DNA from: an uncultured Lachnospiraceae bacterium
Lineage (GTDB): Bacteria > Bacillota > Clostridia > Lachnospirales > Lachnospiraceae
Assembly: GCA_948468325.1 (NCBI GenBank)
Contig: CAOKHR010000120.1
Span: forward strand, 1-7,226
Length of the DNA: 7,226 nt
Reading direction: 5' to 3'
The notes under the pieces are model-generated. The model saw only the letters and a program-made list of their open reading frames with translations, was not told where the DNA came from and did no database searches. The first letter of the stretch is position 1. Each line of letters begins with the position of its first letter. The translations under genes and the position numbers were made by a program. Positions 1 to 6,784 of the stretch are shown here, one piece after another.

Positions 1-1035
1 TCCCGGTCCCGTAGATTCCGACAATCCATAATTGGTATCATACAAATGATTTGGAAAATATTCTTTCCAGTGCTTAATCAGAGATGGCGGCACCGGCTGC
101 GCTCCGATATGCATCAGTCTCCACTGGTCCAAATCATAATCTTCCAGCTTCAAATCTCCCCTGTCAAGCGCAACCAGAATATCCTGTGCCCAAGGAACCA
201 AAAGCCACACAATCGTACAATGCTCTTTTGACACGGCATCCAGAATGATTTCCGGCGTCGTCCCCTTTAACAGGACTGCCTTGCTTCCTGCGCAAAGGCT
301 TCCCATCCAGTGGAATTTTGCACCTGTATGATACAGGGGAGGGATGCATAAAAATACGTCGTTCCTGTCTGTCAGATGATGTTTCTGTTCCATCTGCGCC
401 GCCTGCAGCAGACTTTCATGGTTATGTAAAATTGCTTTCGGAAAACCTGTCGTTCCGGAAGAAAAATAAATTGCCGCATCGTCTTCATCTTCTAAACGAA
501 CCAGCGGAGCCTGACTGGAACAGTCTGCTACCAGTTCCGGATAACTCTCTGCAAACGTAGGACATCCGTCTCCCACGTAAATCAAAAGCCGCCCCTTGCT
601 TAAATCTTCTTCAATTGATTCAATTCTTCCGATAAATTCCGGACCGAAAAACAGTATATGAACTTCCGCCAGATCCGCACAGTATTTTATCTCGTCTGCG
701 GCAAAACGGAAGTTAAACGGTACTGCAATTGCTCCCGTTTTTAAAATTCCAAAATAAATCGGCAGCCATTCTAAGCAGTTAAACATCAGGATTGCTACGC
801 GGTCTCCTTTCTGAATTCCACGGCTAAGCAGCATATTGGCTACACGATTGGCTTTTTCATCAAATATGCTCCATGTAATTTCCCTTCGGTAGGGAACGGC
901 CGAGGTCTGCTGTACCAGATCGTATTCCTTCCAGGTTGTTTTTCTTGTATCCTTTACCAGAGGATTCAGTTCTACCAGAGCGACTTCGTCACTGTAGAGT
1001 TTGTGGTTTCTTTCCAGTAAATCTGTTACGGGCAT
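1..1035 (-). CDS. AMP-forming acyl-CoA synthetase (class I adenylate-forming), 3' end outside window
   Basis: An open frame without stop runs from ATG at 1035 down to base 1, giving 345 residues; full-length family members are usually about 500-560, so roughly the last third, with the mobile C-terminal domain and catalytic lysine, is missing because the window ends. Seen: the ATP/phosphate-binding loop FSSGTTGFPK at residues 191-200, the YHTGAKFHW segment near 235-243, and the adenine-binding motif YDTNYGLSESTGPG at 332-345. Established: such enzymes make acyl-CoA from a carboxylic acid, ATP and CoA through an acyl-AMP intermediate. The substrate cannot be read from this; a medium/long-chain or aromatic acid is possible. 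The start is supported by AAGGAG ten bases upstream. No signal peptide is visible, so it is probably cytosolic. It diverges from the hydrolase gene at 1269 and is separate from the paaK operon, so the window carries two distinct acyl-CoA ligases. Confidence 0.9.
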   Translation of the reverse strand, partial: MPVTDLLERNHKLYSDEVALVELNPLVKDTRKTTWKEYDLVQQTSAVPYRREITWSIFDEKANRVANMLLSRGIQKGDRVAILMFNCLEWLPIYFGILKTGAIAVPFNFRFAADEIKYCADLAEVHILFFGPEFIGRIESIEEDLSKGRLLIYVGDGCPTFAESYPELVADCSSQAPLVRLEDEDDAAIYFSSGTTGFPKAILHNHESLLQAAQMEQKHHLTDRNDVFLCIPPLYHTGAKFHWMGSLCAGSKAVLLKGTTPEIILDAVSKEHCTIVWLLVPWAQDILVALDRGDLKLEDYDLDQWRLMHIGAQPVPPSLIKHWKEYFPNHLYDTNYGLSESTGPG

Positions 1036-1174
1036 AATGTATATTCTCCTTTTCTTTTTTGTTCTCTCGCGGTAAATTTGAAAGCGCCTGTTTCTATTCT
1101 CTAAATGATTTCACAATGAGACGTTTTGTACTTTAAAAGTTTAAACGCCTAAAGTAATGTGCCAAAAAGAACGT

Positions 1175-1203
1175 TTGACAGGCTCTGTTTTTTATTCTAT
1201 CAT
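1175..1203 (+). promoter_or_regulatory. Sigma-70-type promoter for the amidohydrolase gene
   Basis: A perfect -35 TTGACA (1175-1180) is followed by a 17-bp spacer and -10 TATCAT (1198-1203). The predicted start near 1210 leaves a leader of about 60 nt before the ATG at 1269. Inverted repeats lie just upstream (ACTTT-A-AAAGT and GTTTAAAC, about 1131-1147) and could be an operator shared with the divergent synthetase gene; that part is inference. Confidence 0.7.
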
Positions 1204-1268
1204 ATAATTTGTGTATTTGAAAGATTTCCTGAAAAGAAATATATGAAAACGGACACGGAGGTACTGTT

Positions 1269-2120
1269 ATGATGATTGATTTTCATACCCATACTTTTCC
1301 TGATGCAATTTCCGAAAAAGTACTTGCCAAATTAAGCAGACTGTCTCATACAAAGTATTTTACAAACGGTTCTGTGAGCGGCCTTCTCGCCTCTATGAAA
1401 GCGGCTTCTGTGCATTATTCCGTCAATCTTCCCGTTATGACGAGCGCGGATCAGGTAGAAAAAGTAAATTCTGCTCTTATATCGGAAAGGGAAAATCTTT
1501 ACCGGCAGGGAATTGTCACATTCGGAGGAATGCATCCGGATTATGAAAATTATAAAAATGAACTGATCCGGCTGCGGCAAAACAAAATTCCCGGAATTAA
1601 GATTCATCCGGCTTACCAGAATACGGACATTGACGATATAAAAATGATGCGTATTATTGATTTTGCTTCGGAGCAGGGCTTAATCATATTGACACATGCC
1701 GGAATTGACATCGGAATTTATGACCACAACTATACTTCTGTTGCGCAGATTTTGAAAATTATAGACAAAATCCATCCTCAAAAGTTTGTCCTGGCGCATA
1801 TGGGAAACTGGGGATGCTGGGACGATGTGGAACGCGATCTTGCCGGTGCGCCGGTCTGGTTTGACACTGCTTTTGCGGTTGGAGCAATCACACCGGATGA
1901 AGCAAAAAGCGGTACGCCTTATCTTACCAATAATTTAAATGAGGAAGACTTTATCCGTATTATAAGAAAACACGGCGCTGATAAAATTTTATTTGCTACG
2001 GATTCTCCCTGGGAAAGCCAGAGTGACTACATAGAAAGAATTGAGAAAATGCCTCTTTCTGCAGAAGAAAAAGACATGATATTTGCTGAAAATGCAAAGA
2101 AACTGCTTGCTATCAGGTAA
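1269..2120 (+). CDS. Amidohydrolase family 2 TIM-barrel metal-dependent hydrolase
   Basis: A 283-residue protein with the metal-site layout of amidohydrolase-2 enzymes (COG2159-like). Seen: HTH with H6 and H8 at the end of the first strand, KIHP (K111, H113), LTHAG (H143), LAHMGNWG (H177) and FATDSPW (D245). This order of His-X-His, middle histidines and a late aspartate is the family's divalent metal centre. Established: the family includes hydrolases, lactonases and decarboxylases acting on cyclic or aromatic acids; the exact substrate is not readable here. There is no signal peptide, so it is probably cytosolic. The start is supported by GGAGG at 1257-1261, seven bases before ATG; a second ATG follows at 1272 and could be used instead. 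It is a single-gene unit with its own promoter (1175-1203) and terminator (2131-2171), flanked by divergent and convergent genes. TatD-type DNase is less likely because the strand-end motifs fit amidohydrolase-2 better. Confidence 0.85.
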   Translation: MMIDFHTHTFPDAISEKVLAKLSRLSHTKYFTNGSVSGLLASMKAASVHYSVNLPVMTSADQVEKVNSALISERENLYRQGIVTFGGMHPDYENYKNELIRLRQNKIPGIKIHPAYQNTDIDDIKMMRIIDFASEQGLIILTHAGIDIGIYDHNYTSVAQILKIIDKIHPQKFVLAHMGNWGCWDDVERDLAGAPVWFDTAFAVGAITPDEAKSGTPYLTNNLNEEDFIRIIRKHGADKILFATDSPWESQSDYIERIEKMPLSAEEKDMIFAENAKKLLAIR

Positions 2121-2130
2121 TATATTTTAT

Positions 2131-2171
2131 GGGACATAAGGCAGAACATTGTTTTATCTGCCTTATGTCCC
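2131..2171 (+). terminator. Rho-independent terminator after the amidohydrolase gene
   Basis: A perfect 15-bp stem (2131-2145 paired with 2157-2171; GGGACATAAGGCAGA and its complement) has an 11-nt loop and begins ten bases after the stop codon. It is followed by a modest T-rich tail (ATTTGATTT) on the plus strand. The opposite side is A-rich/mixed when read from the minus strand, so it fits plus-strand termination best, though it may also slow transcription arriving from the VOC gene. Confidence 0.75.
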
Positions 2172-2230
2172 ATTTGATTTGACTGCTTACCGCCATAGTG
2201 CAAATGATATGTTACAATTTCAGGAAAATT

Positions 2231-2593
2231 TTACATCGGCGTACCAACTTCAATCAGATTCCCATCCGGATCATAAAACCGGATTACTTTCTGACCCCCC
2301 GAATGTTCCATCAGCCGGTTTACATATTGAATCGGTATATGATAATTTTCCAGCTTTTCTGCAAATGCTTCTATATCGGATTCTTCAAAATACAATTCAG
2401 AAGCATTATTTTTAGAAATAATTTCCTGCCCGAGAAAACCCTCCCAGATTGTCCTGTCCTGAAGAACAAGACCTTCTGTCAATATCACATTTTCATCCTG
2501 ATTCAAAACAACATGTAAACCAAACAATTCCTGATAGAAAGCAATTGATTTTTCCATATCACTTACTGTAATCAGTACGTTTTTTAACTTCAT
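2231..2593 (-). CDS. VOC superfamily (glyoxalase/bleomycin resistance fold) protein
   Basis: A 120-residue protein, the usual length for a single VOC module made of two beta-alpha-beta-beta-beta halves. Seen: the first half opens with VLITVSDMEKSIAFYQELFGL (written here as residues 6-26), the classic beta-strand plus helix of the fold; the second half contains LYFEESDIEAFAEKLE and closes with FYDPDGNLIEVGTP (106-119). Where metal-dependent glyoxalases have the first histidine ligand (before V-x-I-x-V-x-D), this protein has N5; E66 and E115 sit where later ligands occur. It may therefore not be a metal-dependent glyoxalase. Function is unknown; candidates are a small-molecule binding/resistance protein or a non-glyoxalase lyase/dioxygenase relative. 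The start is supported by AAGGGAG about six bases upstream. It lies downstream of the paaK terminator on the same strand, so it is either weakly cotranscribed by read-through or has its own promoter. Confidence 0.85.
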   Translation of the reverse strand: MKLKNVLITVSDMEKSIAFYQELFGLHVVLNQDENVILTEGLVLQDRTIWEGFLGQEIISKNNASELYFEESDIEAFAEKLENYHIPIQYVNRLMEHSGGQKVIRFYDPDGNLIEVGTPM

Positions 2594-2651
2594 TTTGTCT
2601 CCCTTCCTGCAAATAACCTGCTGCTTCCAGTTTTTGTATACGAAAACATAT

Positions 2652-2689
2652 AAAAAGACAGCGAACTTTCTTACAATTCACTGCCTTTT
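2652..2689 (-). terminator. Terminator of the iorA-iorB-paaK operon
   Basis: Arms 2677-2689 and 2653-2665 pair over 13 positions in minus-strand RNA (AAAAGGCAGUGAA with UUCGCUGUCUUUU), where two positions are G-U wobbles; in plus-strand RNA the same positions would be A-C mismatches. A U-rich run (UUUUUAUAUGUUUU) follows on the minus side. It begins 15 bases beyond the paaK stop codon. The strand-specific pairing assigns it to the operon. Confidence 0.8.
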
Positions 2690-2704
2690 ATACATGCCAT
2701 TACC

Positions 2705-4006
2705 TTAATACAAATGCCTCTTATCCACCACGCGGACAGCCTTGCCTTCGCTTCTTGTAATTGTTTTTGGCTCTACCACTTTGACATCTACTTTAATTCC
2801 AAGCATGGATTTTAATCCCGCTACAATCTTCTTTTCTCTTTCTGCGACTGTCATTGTCGGATTTTCTGCCATCTCAGGCGTCAGCTCAACCTGCACTTCA
2901 ATCGTATCATTATTTCCGACACGGTCTACGACAATCTGATAATTTGCCTGATAACCCTGATTTAAAAGAACTGTTTCAATCTGGGACGGCCATACATTGA
3001 CGCCTTTGACAATCATCATATCGTCGCTTCTTCCCTTGGGCTTCATCATACGCACATGTGTACGCCCGCAGGAGCACTTTTCTCTCGTCAGACGGCACAG
3101 ATCACGCGTGCGGTAACGCAGCAGCGGAAAAGCCTTTTTCGTAATACAGGTAAATACCAGCTCTCCGACTTCTCCCTCCGGAAGCACTTCTCCCGTATTC
3201 GGATCAATAATTTCCGCGATGAAATGATCTTCCTGAATGTGCATTCCCGCCTGTTCCTCACATTCAAAAGATACTCCGGGGCCTGAAATTTCTGTCAACC
3301 CGTAAATATCATATGCTTTGATACCAAGAGATTCCTCAATATTGTGACGCATTTCTTCCGTCCACGGTTCTGCGCCGAAAATTCCGGCTTTCAATTTAAT
3401 CTTATCCTTCAGCCCTCTTTCATTTACCGCTTCACCCAAATTTGCAGCATAGGAAGGCGTACAGCAGAGAATGGTGGAGCCAAGATCCGTCATAAACTGC
3501 AGCTGTCTTTCTGTATTTCCCGAAGACATGGGAAGTGTCAGACATCCCACTTTATGGGAACCGCCGTTTAATCCCGGGCCTCCGGTGAAAAGTCCGTATC
3601 CGTAGCAGACATGGCAGACATCTTCTTTGGTGCCGCCTGCGGCGACAATTGCCCTTGCACAGCATTCATCCCATAAATCAATATCTTCCTGGGTATAAAA
3701 CGCAACTACACGGCGGCCTGTCGTTCCGCTGGTGGACTGAATACGTACGCAGTCTTCCAAAGGCACTGCCAAAAGTCCGTAAGGATACTGGTCACGAAGG
3801 TCGTCTTTTGTAATAAAAGGCAGTTTGTGAAGATCCTCAATTCCTTTGATGTCTTCCGGCTTTATGCCCGCTTCATCCATTTTTTCATGATAAAACTTTA
3901 CATTGTCATAAACAAACTGTACCTGTTTTACCAGTCTCTCACTCTGAAGTGCCTGAAGCTCTTCCACCGGCATAGTCTCGATTTCTGGCTGATAATATTT
4001 TTTCAT
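2705..4006 (-). CDS. paaK: Phenylacetate-CoA ligase (AMP-forming)
   Basis: A 433-residue protein of the PaaK family, at normal length (about 430-440). Seen: phosphate-binding loop STSGTTGRR (91-99), YGYGLFTGG (135-143), adenine motif YDIYGLTEISGPG (232-244), ribose-binding YRTRDL (298-303, D302), hinge GRSDDMMIVKGVNVWP (325-340) and the C-terminal catalytic lysine in SEGKAVRV (K422). C311 and C313 form the CxCGR motif common in this family. Established: it converts an arylacetate, ATP and CoA to arylacetyl-CoA, AMP and PPi in the cytosol. It is the third gene of the iorA-iorB-paaK operon, 27 bp after iorB, so phenylacetate, 4-hydroxyphenylacetate or indole-3-acetate are plausible substrates. 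AAGGA seven bases upstream supports the start at 4006. It does not sit with an aerobic paa ring-cleavage cluster, which points to aromatic amino acid metabolism rather than phenylacetate catabolism. Confidence 0.93.
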   Translation of the reverse strand: MKKYYQPEIETMPVEELQALQSERLVKQVQFVYDNVKFYHEKMDEAGIKPEDIKGIEDLHKLPFITKDDLRDQYPYGLLAVPLEDCVRIQSTSGTTGRRVVAFYTQEDIDLWDECCARAIVAAGGTKEDVCHVCYGYGLFTGGPGLNGGSHKVGCLTLPMSSGNTERQLQFMTDLGSTILCCTPSYAANLGEAVNERGLKDKIKLKAGIFGAEPWTEEMRHNIEESLGIKAYDIYGLTEISGPGVSFECEEQAGMHIQEDHFIAEIIDPNTGEVLPEGEVGELVFTCITKKAFPLLRYRTRDLCRLTREKCSCGRTHVRMMKPKGRSDDMMIVKGVNVWPSQIETVLLNQGYQANYQIVVDRVGNNDTIEVQVELTPEMAENPTMTVAEREKKIVAGLKSMLGIKVDVKVVEPKTITRSEGKAVRVVDKRHLY

Positions 4007-4033
4007 TTTTCTATCCTTCCTCTATCCTTTTTC

Positions 4034-4606
4034 TTAAGCATCCCCGCGTCCTAACAGAAATGCCTTCTGGTTCATTTCTACAAATTTTTCCGGCACACAT
4101 TCTTCAATCGCTTTCTGCCATTTTTCAGGGGAAATGTCAAAATATCTGGACAAACGCCCCATCAATACCAGATTCACCGCTTTCTGGGAACCTGCTTCTT
4201 TGGCAAGTGTCAGACAATCCATGGCGTCTACCTGTATCGAAAGCGCCTGTATTTTTTCAATTAAATTTTCAGGATATGAAGCTGCTCCGGTAATTACAGG
4301 CATCGGATCAATCTCCTGCGTATTGACTACAATTCTCCCGTTCTCTTTTAAATATTCCACATAACGGGCAGCTTCTAATTTTTCAAAGGAAACAATAAAA
4401 TCAGCTTCCCCTTTGTCAATAATCGGTGAATAAACTTTTTCTCCAAATCTTACATATGTCACAACGCTTCCGCCGCGCTGGCTCATTCCATGTACCTCAG
4501 ATACTTTTACATCATAGCCTTCGGACAACAGCAGATGGCCGAGAAGCTTGCTTGCAAGAAGAGAACCCTGCCCTCCTACACCGACAATCATAATATTCTT
4601 TGTCAT
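4034..4606 (-). CDS. iorB: Indolepyruvate:ferredoxin oxidoreductase, beta subunit
   Basis: A 190-residue protein, normal length for IorB, matching the gamma-type domain of pyruvate/2-oxoacid ferredoxin oxidoreductases. Seen: N-terminal MIVGVGGQGSLLASKLL with glycine-rich loop GVGGQG (9-14), the family signature HGMSQRGGSV (39-48), and a 2-oxoacid-oxidoreductase-like middle with SFEKLEAARY (73-82). Established: it pairs with IorA to form the enzyme that decarboxylates aryl-pyruvates to arylacetyl-CoA. Its ATG overlaps the iorA stop by four bases (ATGA at 4603-4606), and its AGGAGGTG ribosome site lies inside the iorA 3' end, typical of translational coupling that keeps subunits equal. No frameshift or missing motif is apparent. 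Confidence 0.93.
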   Translation of the reverse strand: MTKNIMIVGVGGQGSLLASKLLGHLLLSEGYDVKVSEVHGMSQRGGSVVTYVRFGEKVYSPIIDKGEADFIVSFEKLEAARYVEYLKENGRIVVNTQEIDPMPVITGAASYPENLIEKIQALSIQVDAMDCLTLAKEAGSQKAVNLVLMGRLSRYFDISPEKWQKAIEECVPEKFVEMNQKAFLLGRGDA

Positions 4607-6345
4607 TTCCGCACCTCCTCTGACTGTAATGCATCAAATTTACACAACTGCTGGCAGACTTTACATCCGACGCACTGCGTACCGTCAATCACTGCTTTTT
4701 TATCTTTTATGCTAATCGCCGGACAGCCGAGACGCATGCAGGATTTGCAGCCTGTGCATTTGCTTTCTTCCACAAAAAGCGGAGGATTGTGTTTGACATA
4801 TTTTAACAGGGCGCAGGGACGTCTGCTGATGATGACAGACGGCTCTTTGGCCGCAAGCTCTTCTTTAATCACTCTGTCGCATTCATCCAGATTATAGGGA
4901 TCTACAACTGCCACTCTGGAAAATCCCATAGAGCGGCACAGACTTTCCAGATCAATTTTTCCGGCCGGATCTCCTTTGATATTGTAGCCTGTCGTCGGAT
5001 TCTGCTGGTGTCCTGTCATTCCGGTAATGGAATTATCCAGAATGATAACCGTGGAATTGCTCTGGTTATAAGCGATATTGGCAAGACCCGTCATTCCGGA
5101 ATGCATAAATGTGGAATCTCCGATTACTGCCACTGTCTTTCCTTCGCTCGCTTCGCCCAGAGCCTTATTAAACCCGTGAATGGAACTAACGGAAGCTCCC
5201 ATGCACAGCGTCATTTCCATTGCATTTAACGGTGCTGCCGCACCTAAGGTATAACATCCGATGTCTCCCAAAACAGTACATTTATTCCTGGACAATATGT
5301 AAAACAGGCCTCTGTGCGGACATCCGGCACACATGACAGGAGGCCTTCCCGGAAGTGCTTCTTTAAGGCTTTTATGTTCCGGCACCGAAACACCCAGTTT
5401 TTCCGCGACTAAATTCTGAGAATATTCTCCCTCCATCGGCAGAACGTCTTTTCCTGTTACGGTAAGGCCGAGGGCTTTGCAGTGATTTTCTATAATCGGA
5501 TCTAATTCTTCTACAATTGCCAGCTTCTCTACTTTGGAAGCAAAATCAAGAATCAGTTTTTCCGGAAGCGGATGAATCATGCCGAGCTTTAAAATACTGG
5601 CATTTTCTCCAAAAACTTCCTTTACATATTGATAACTTGTCGAAGAAGTGATAATACCAAGCTTTGTATCTCCCATCTCTGCACGGTTAAATTCACAATT
5701 CTCCGCATATTCCGTCAGTTTTCTGGTTCGCTCTTCCACAACCGGATGACGGCGGATTGCATTGCCCGGCATCATAACGTATTTTGCAATATTTTTTTCA
5801 TAGGGAATCGTATCCGGCGCTTTGCGCTCTCCCGCTTCCACGATGCTCTGGGAATGCGCCACTCTCGTACACATCTTGATAATCACCGGTGTATCAAATT
5901 CCTCGGAAAGCTCAAATGCTTTTTTGGCAAACGCATATGCCTCTCCGGAATCCGACGGCTCTAACATCGGAATCTTTGACGCAATTGCATGATGCCTGGA
6001 ATCCTGTTCATTCTGTGAAGAATGCATTCCCGCATCATCTGCCACACAGATTACCATCCCTGCATTGACTCCCGTATAAGAACAGGTAAACAGAGGGTCT
6101 GCAGCCACATTTAATCCTACATGCTTCATACCGCAGAAGCTCCTTTTCCCTGCCAGAGATGCTCCAAATGCCACCTCCATGGCAACTTTTTCATTCGGAG
6201 CCCATTCGCAGTATATTTCATCATACTTAGCGGCCTCTTCCGTGACTTCTGTACTCGGCGTTCCCGGATAGCTGGACACCACCGAACATCCCGCCTCATA
6301 AAGTCCTCTTGCCAGGGCCTTATTACCTAACATCAATTGTCTCAT
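4603..6345 (-). CDS. iorA: Indolepyruvate:ferredoxin oxidoreductase, alpha subunit
   Basis: A 580-residue protein from the chosen start. An upstream in-frame ATG at 6375 would give 590, but the ATG at 6345 has GGAAAGGA seven bases before it and yields the typical N-terminus MRQLMLGNKALARGLYEAG. Seen in order: PYR-type domain with SSYPGTPSTEV (24-34) and EWAPNEKVAMEVAFGAS (48-62 region); a middle domain; CAGCPHRG (339-346); thiamine-diphosphate domain with GDIGCYTLG (360-368), GDSTFMHSG (409-417) and DNSITGMTGHQQNP (437-450) forming the GDS...N Mg/TPP motif; then a C-terminal two-cluster ferredoxin domain with C530, C533, C536, C541 (CX2CX2CX4CP) and C558, C561, C564, C568. Established: it oxidatively decarboxylates indolepyruvate, phenylpyruvate and 4-hydroxyphenylpyruvate with CoA and ferredoxin, and is oxygen-sensitive. 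First gene of the operon with iorB and paaK; promoter at 6434-6462. Confidence 0.95.
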   Translation of the reverse strand: MRQLMLGNKALARGLYEAGCSVVSSYPGTPSTEVTEEAAKYDEIYCEWAPNEKVAMEVAFGASLAGKRSFCGMKHVGLNVAADPLFTCSYTGVNAGMVICVADDAGMHSSQNEQDSRHHAIASKIPMLEPSDSGEAYAFAKKAFELSEEFDTPVIIKMCTRVAHSQSIVEAGERKAPDTIPYEKNIAKYVMMPGNAIRRHPVVEERTRKLTEYAENCEFNRAEMGDTKLGIITSSTSYQYVKEVFGENASILKLGMIHPLPEKLILDFASKVEKLAIVEELDPIIENHCKALGLTVTGKDVLPMEGEYSQNLVAEKLGVSVPEHKSLKEALPGRPPVMCAGCPHRGLFYILSRNKCTVLGDIGCYTLGAAAPLNAMEMTLCMGASVSSIHGFNKALGEASEGKTVAVIGDSTFMHSGMTGLANIAYNQSNSTVIILDNSITGMTGHQQNPTTGYNIKGDPAGKIDLESLCRSMGFSRVAVVDPYNLDECDRVIKEELAAKEPSVIISRRPCALLKYVKHNPPLFVEESKCTGCKSCMRLGCPAISIKDKKAVIDGTQCVGCKVCQQLCKFDALQSEEVRK

Positions 6346-6368
6346 AATGACATCCTTTCCTTTGTTAT

Positions 6369-6406
6369 TGCGCATGCTTTCTGCGCATCAAGATACCTTA
6401 AGGTAT
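6369..6406. promoter_or_regulatory. Two inverted repeats in the iorA 5' leader
   Basis: A perfect 14-bp palindrome ATACCTTAAGGTAT lies at 6393-6406, and TGCGCA occurs twice (6369-6374 and 6382-6387) around a 7-nt spacer. Both fall between the predicted iorA transcription start (~6427) and its ribosome binding site. They could be a repressor site, as roadblock operators are often found there, or small leader hairpins. No known riboswitch or T-box signature was recognised. Confidence 0.45.
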
Positions 6407-6433
6407 TTCCTTATTCTTTTGCACAATATAAAC

Positions 6434-6462
6434 ATGATACCATTATTTTAAGATTTAGTAAA
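6434..6462 (-). promoter_or_regulatory. Promoter of the iorA-iorB-paaK operon
   Basis: On the minus strand, -35 TTTACT (6457-6462) is followed by a 17-bp spacer and -10 TATCAT (6434-6439). The predicted start is near 6427, giving a leader of about 80 nt before the ATG at 6345. The surrounding DNA is strongly AT-rich, which fits a promoter but also raises the chance of a false match. Confidence 0.55.
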
Positions 6463-6520
6463 TAATTTATTTTTTTGAGTTTGCTTTTGGCATTGCTATT
6501 CTGAAAACAGAATGCTGTAA

Positions 6521-6549
6521 TTGCCTGAAAAGGGAATATGTGCTATACT
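6521..6549 (+). promoter_or_regulatory. Plus-strand promoter of unknown target, resembling the antisense promoters downstream
   Basis: TTGCCT (6521-6526), a 17-bp spacer and an extended -10 TGC-TATACT (6541-6549). Spacing and several positions (TTGC, AAAA, ATATG, GCTATA) resemble the antisense promoters at 6673 and 7020. It would start RNA near 6556, in a ~100-bp stretch (6556-6658) with no convincing gene. It may be a decayed third copy of the antisense promoter or drive a small RNA running into the repeat array. Confidence 0.4.
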
Positions 6550-6672
6550 CCATTCATGAAAAAGCATAGAACCAAAGGCGGCTTTACCCCGAAGGGCAAT
6601 GCAATGTATGTTACATATCAGATTTGGCTGATACCAGATGAGAATAAATATTTTGTGGAAAAGAAATGTATC

Positions 6673-6701
6673 TTGCAATTAAAATTTGCATATGCTATAA
6701 T
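6673..6701 (+). promoter_or_regulatory. Strong promoter of antisense RNA, copy 1
   Basis: TTGCAA (6673-6678), 17-bp spacer, TATAAT (6696-6701) preceded by TGC, an extended -10. The predicted start is near 6708. The whole element is identical in copy 2, while sequence after position 6704 diverges, so it is under constraint or recently duplicated. An inverted repeat TGCC-N4-GGCA (6701-6712) overlaps the start point. Confidence 0.75.
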
Positions 6702-6711
6702 GCCGTTAGGC

Positions 6712-6738
6712 AAAAAGTAATGATGAGTCCATTTGGAC
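6712..6738 (+). repeat. Direct repeat A: antisense RNA tag matching the toxin start region
   Basis: AAAAGTAATGATGA (6713-6726) is identical to 6899-6912, and TCCATTTG (6728-6735) is identical to 6915-6922; one base (G) here replaces two (TT) between the blocks. In RNA this allows 14 + 8 bp of pairing with the toxin mRNA over its ATG and codons 2-7. In copy 2 the equivalent tag (7059-7085) differs at several positions. Confidence 0.8.
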
Positions 6739-6746
6739 GAAAGAAC

Positions 6747-6784
6747 GAATCCCCCGACCGTAATGGCGTACAGTCAGGGGATTC
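6747..6784. terminator. Bidirectional terminator shared by toxin mRNA and antisense RNA, copy 1
   Basis: GAATCCCC (6747-6754) pairs with GGGGATTC (6777-6784), continuing inward to position 6762/6769. Two inner positions (6755/6776 and 6759/6772) are C-A mismatches in plus-strand RNA but G-U pairs in minus-strand RNA, so the hairpin is a continuous 16 bp only in the toxin transcript. T-rich tails lie on both sides: TTCTTTTCTTTTT on plus, GTTCTTTCG on minus. Confidence 0.85.

Noticed and set aside
164..560. Short reading frames on both strands across the synthetase gene
   Set aside because: They are out of frame with a clear acyl-CoA synthetase frame that continues unbroken to the window edge with all expected motifs.
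1079..1096. CcpA-type cre site (TGAAAGCG...) upstream of the synthetase gene
   Set aside because: Only the left half fits the consensus; the right half lacks the required CA end and symmetry.
6346..6375. Upstream in-frame start of iorA at 6375 adding ten residues
   Set aside because: There is no ribosome site before 6375, while GGAAAGGA precedes the ATG at 6345 and the shorter protein has the family's usual N-terminus.
6498..6513. ATTCTG-AAAA-CAGAAT hairpin as a terminator
   Set aside because: The stem is only 6 bp and AT-rich, with no T-run on either side; it could be a chance inverted repeat.
6538..6720. Plus-strand 60-codon reading frame (or 54 codons from ATG at 6556)
   Set aside because: It has no usable ribosome binding site, starts at or before the predicted RNA start of the promoter at 6521-6549, and runs through the antisense promoter into the antisense RNA tag. 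The equivalent frame is not kept in unit 2.
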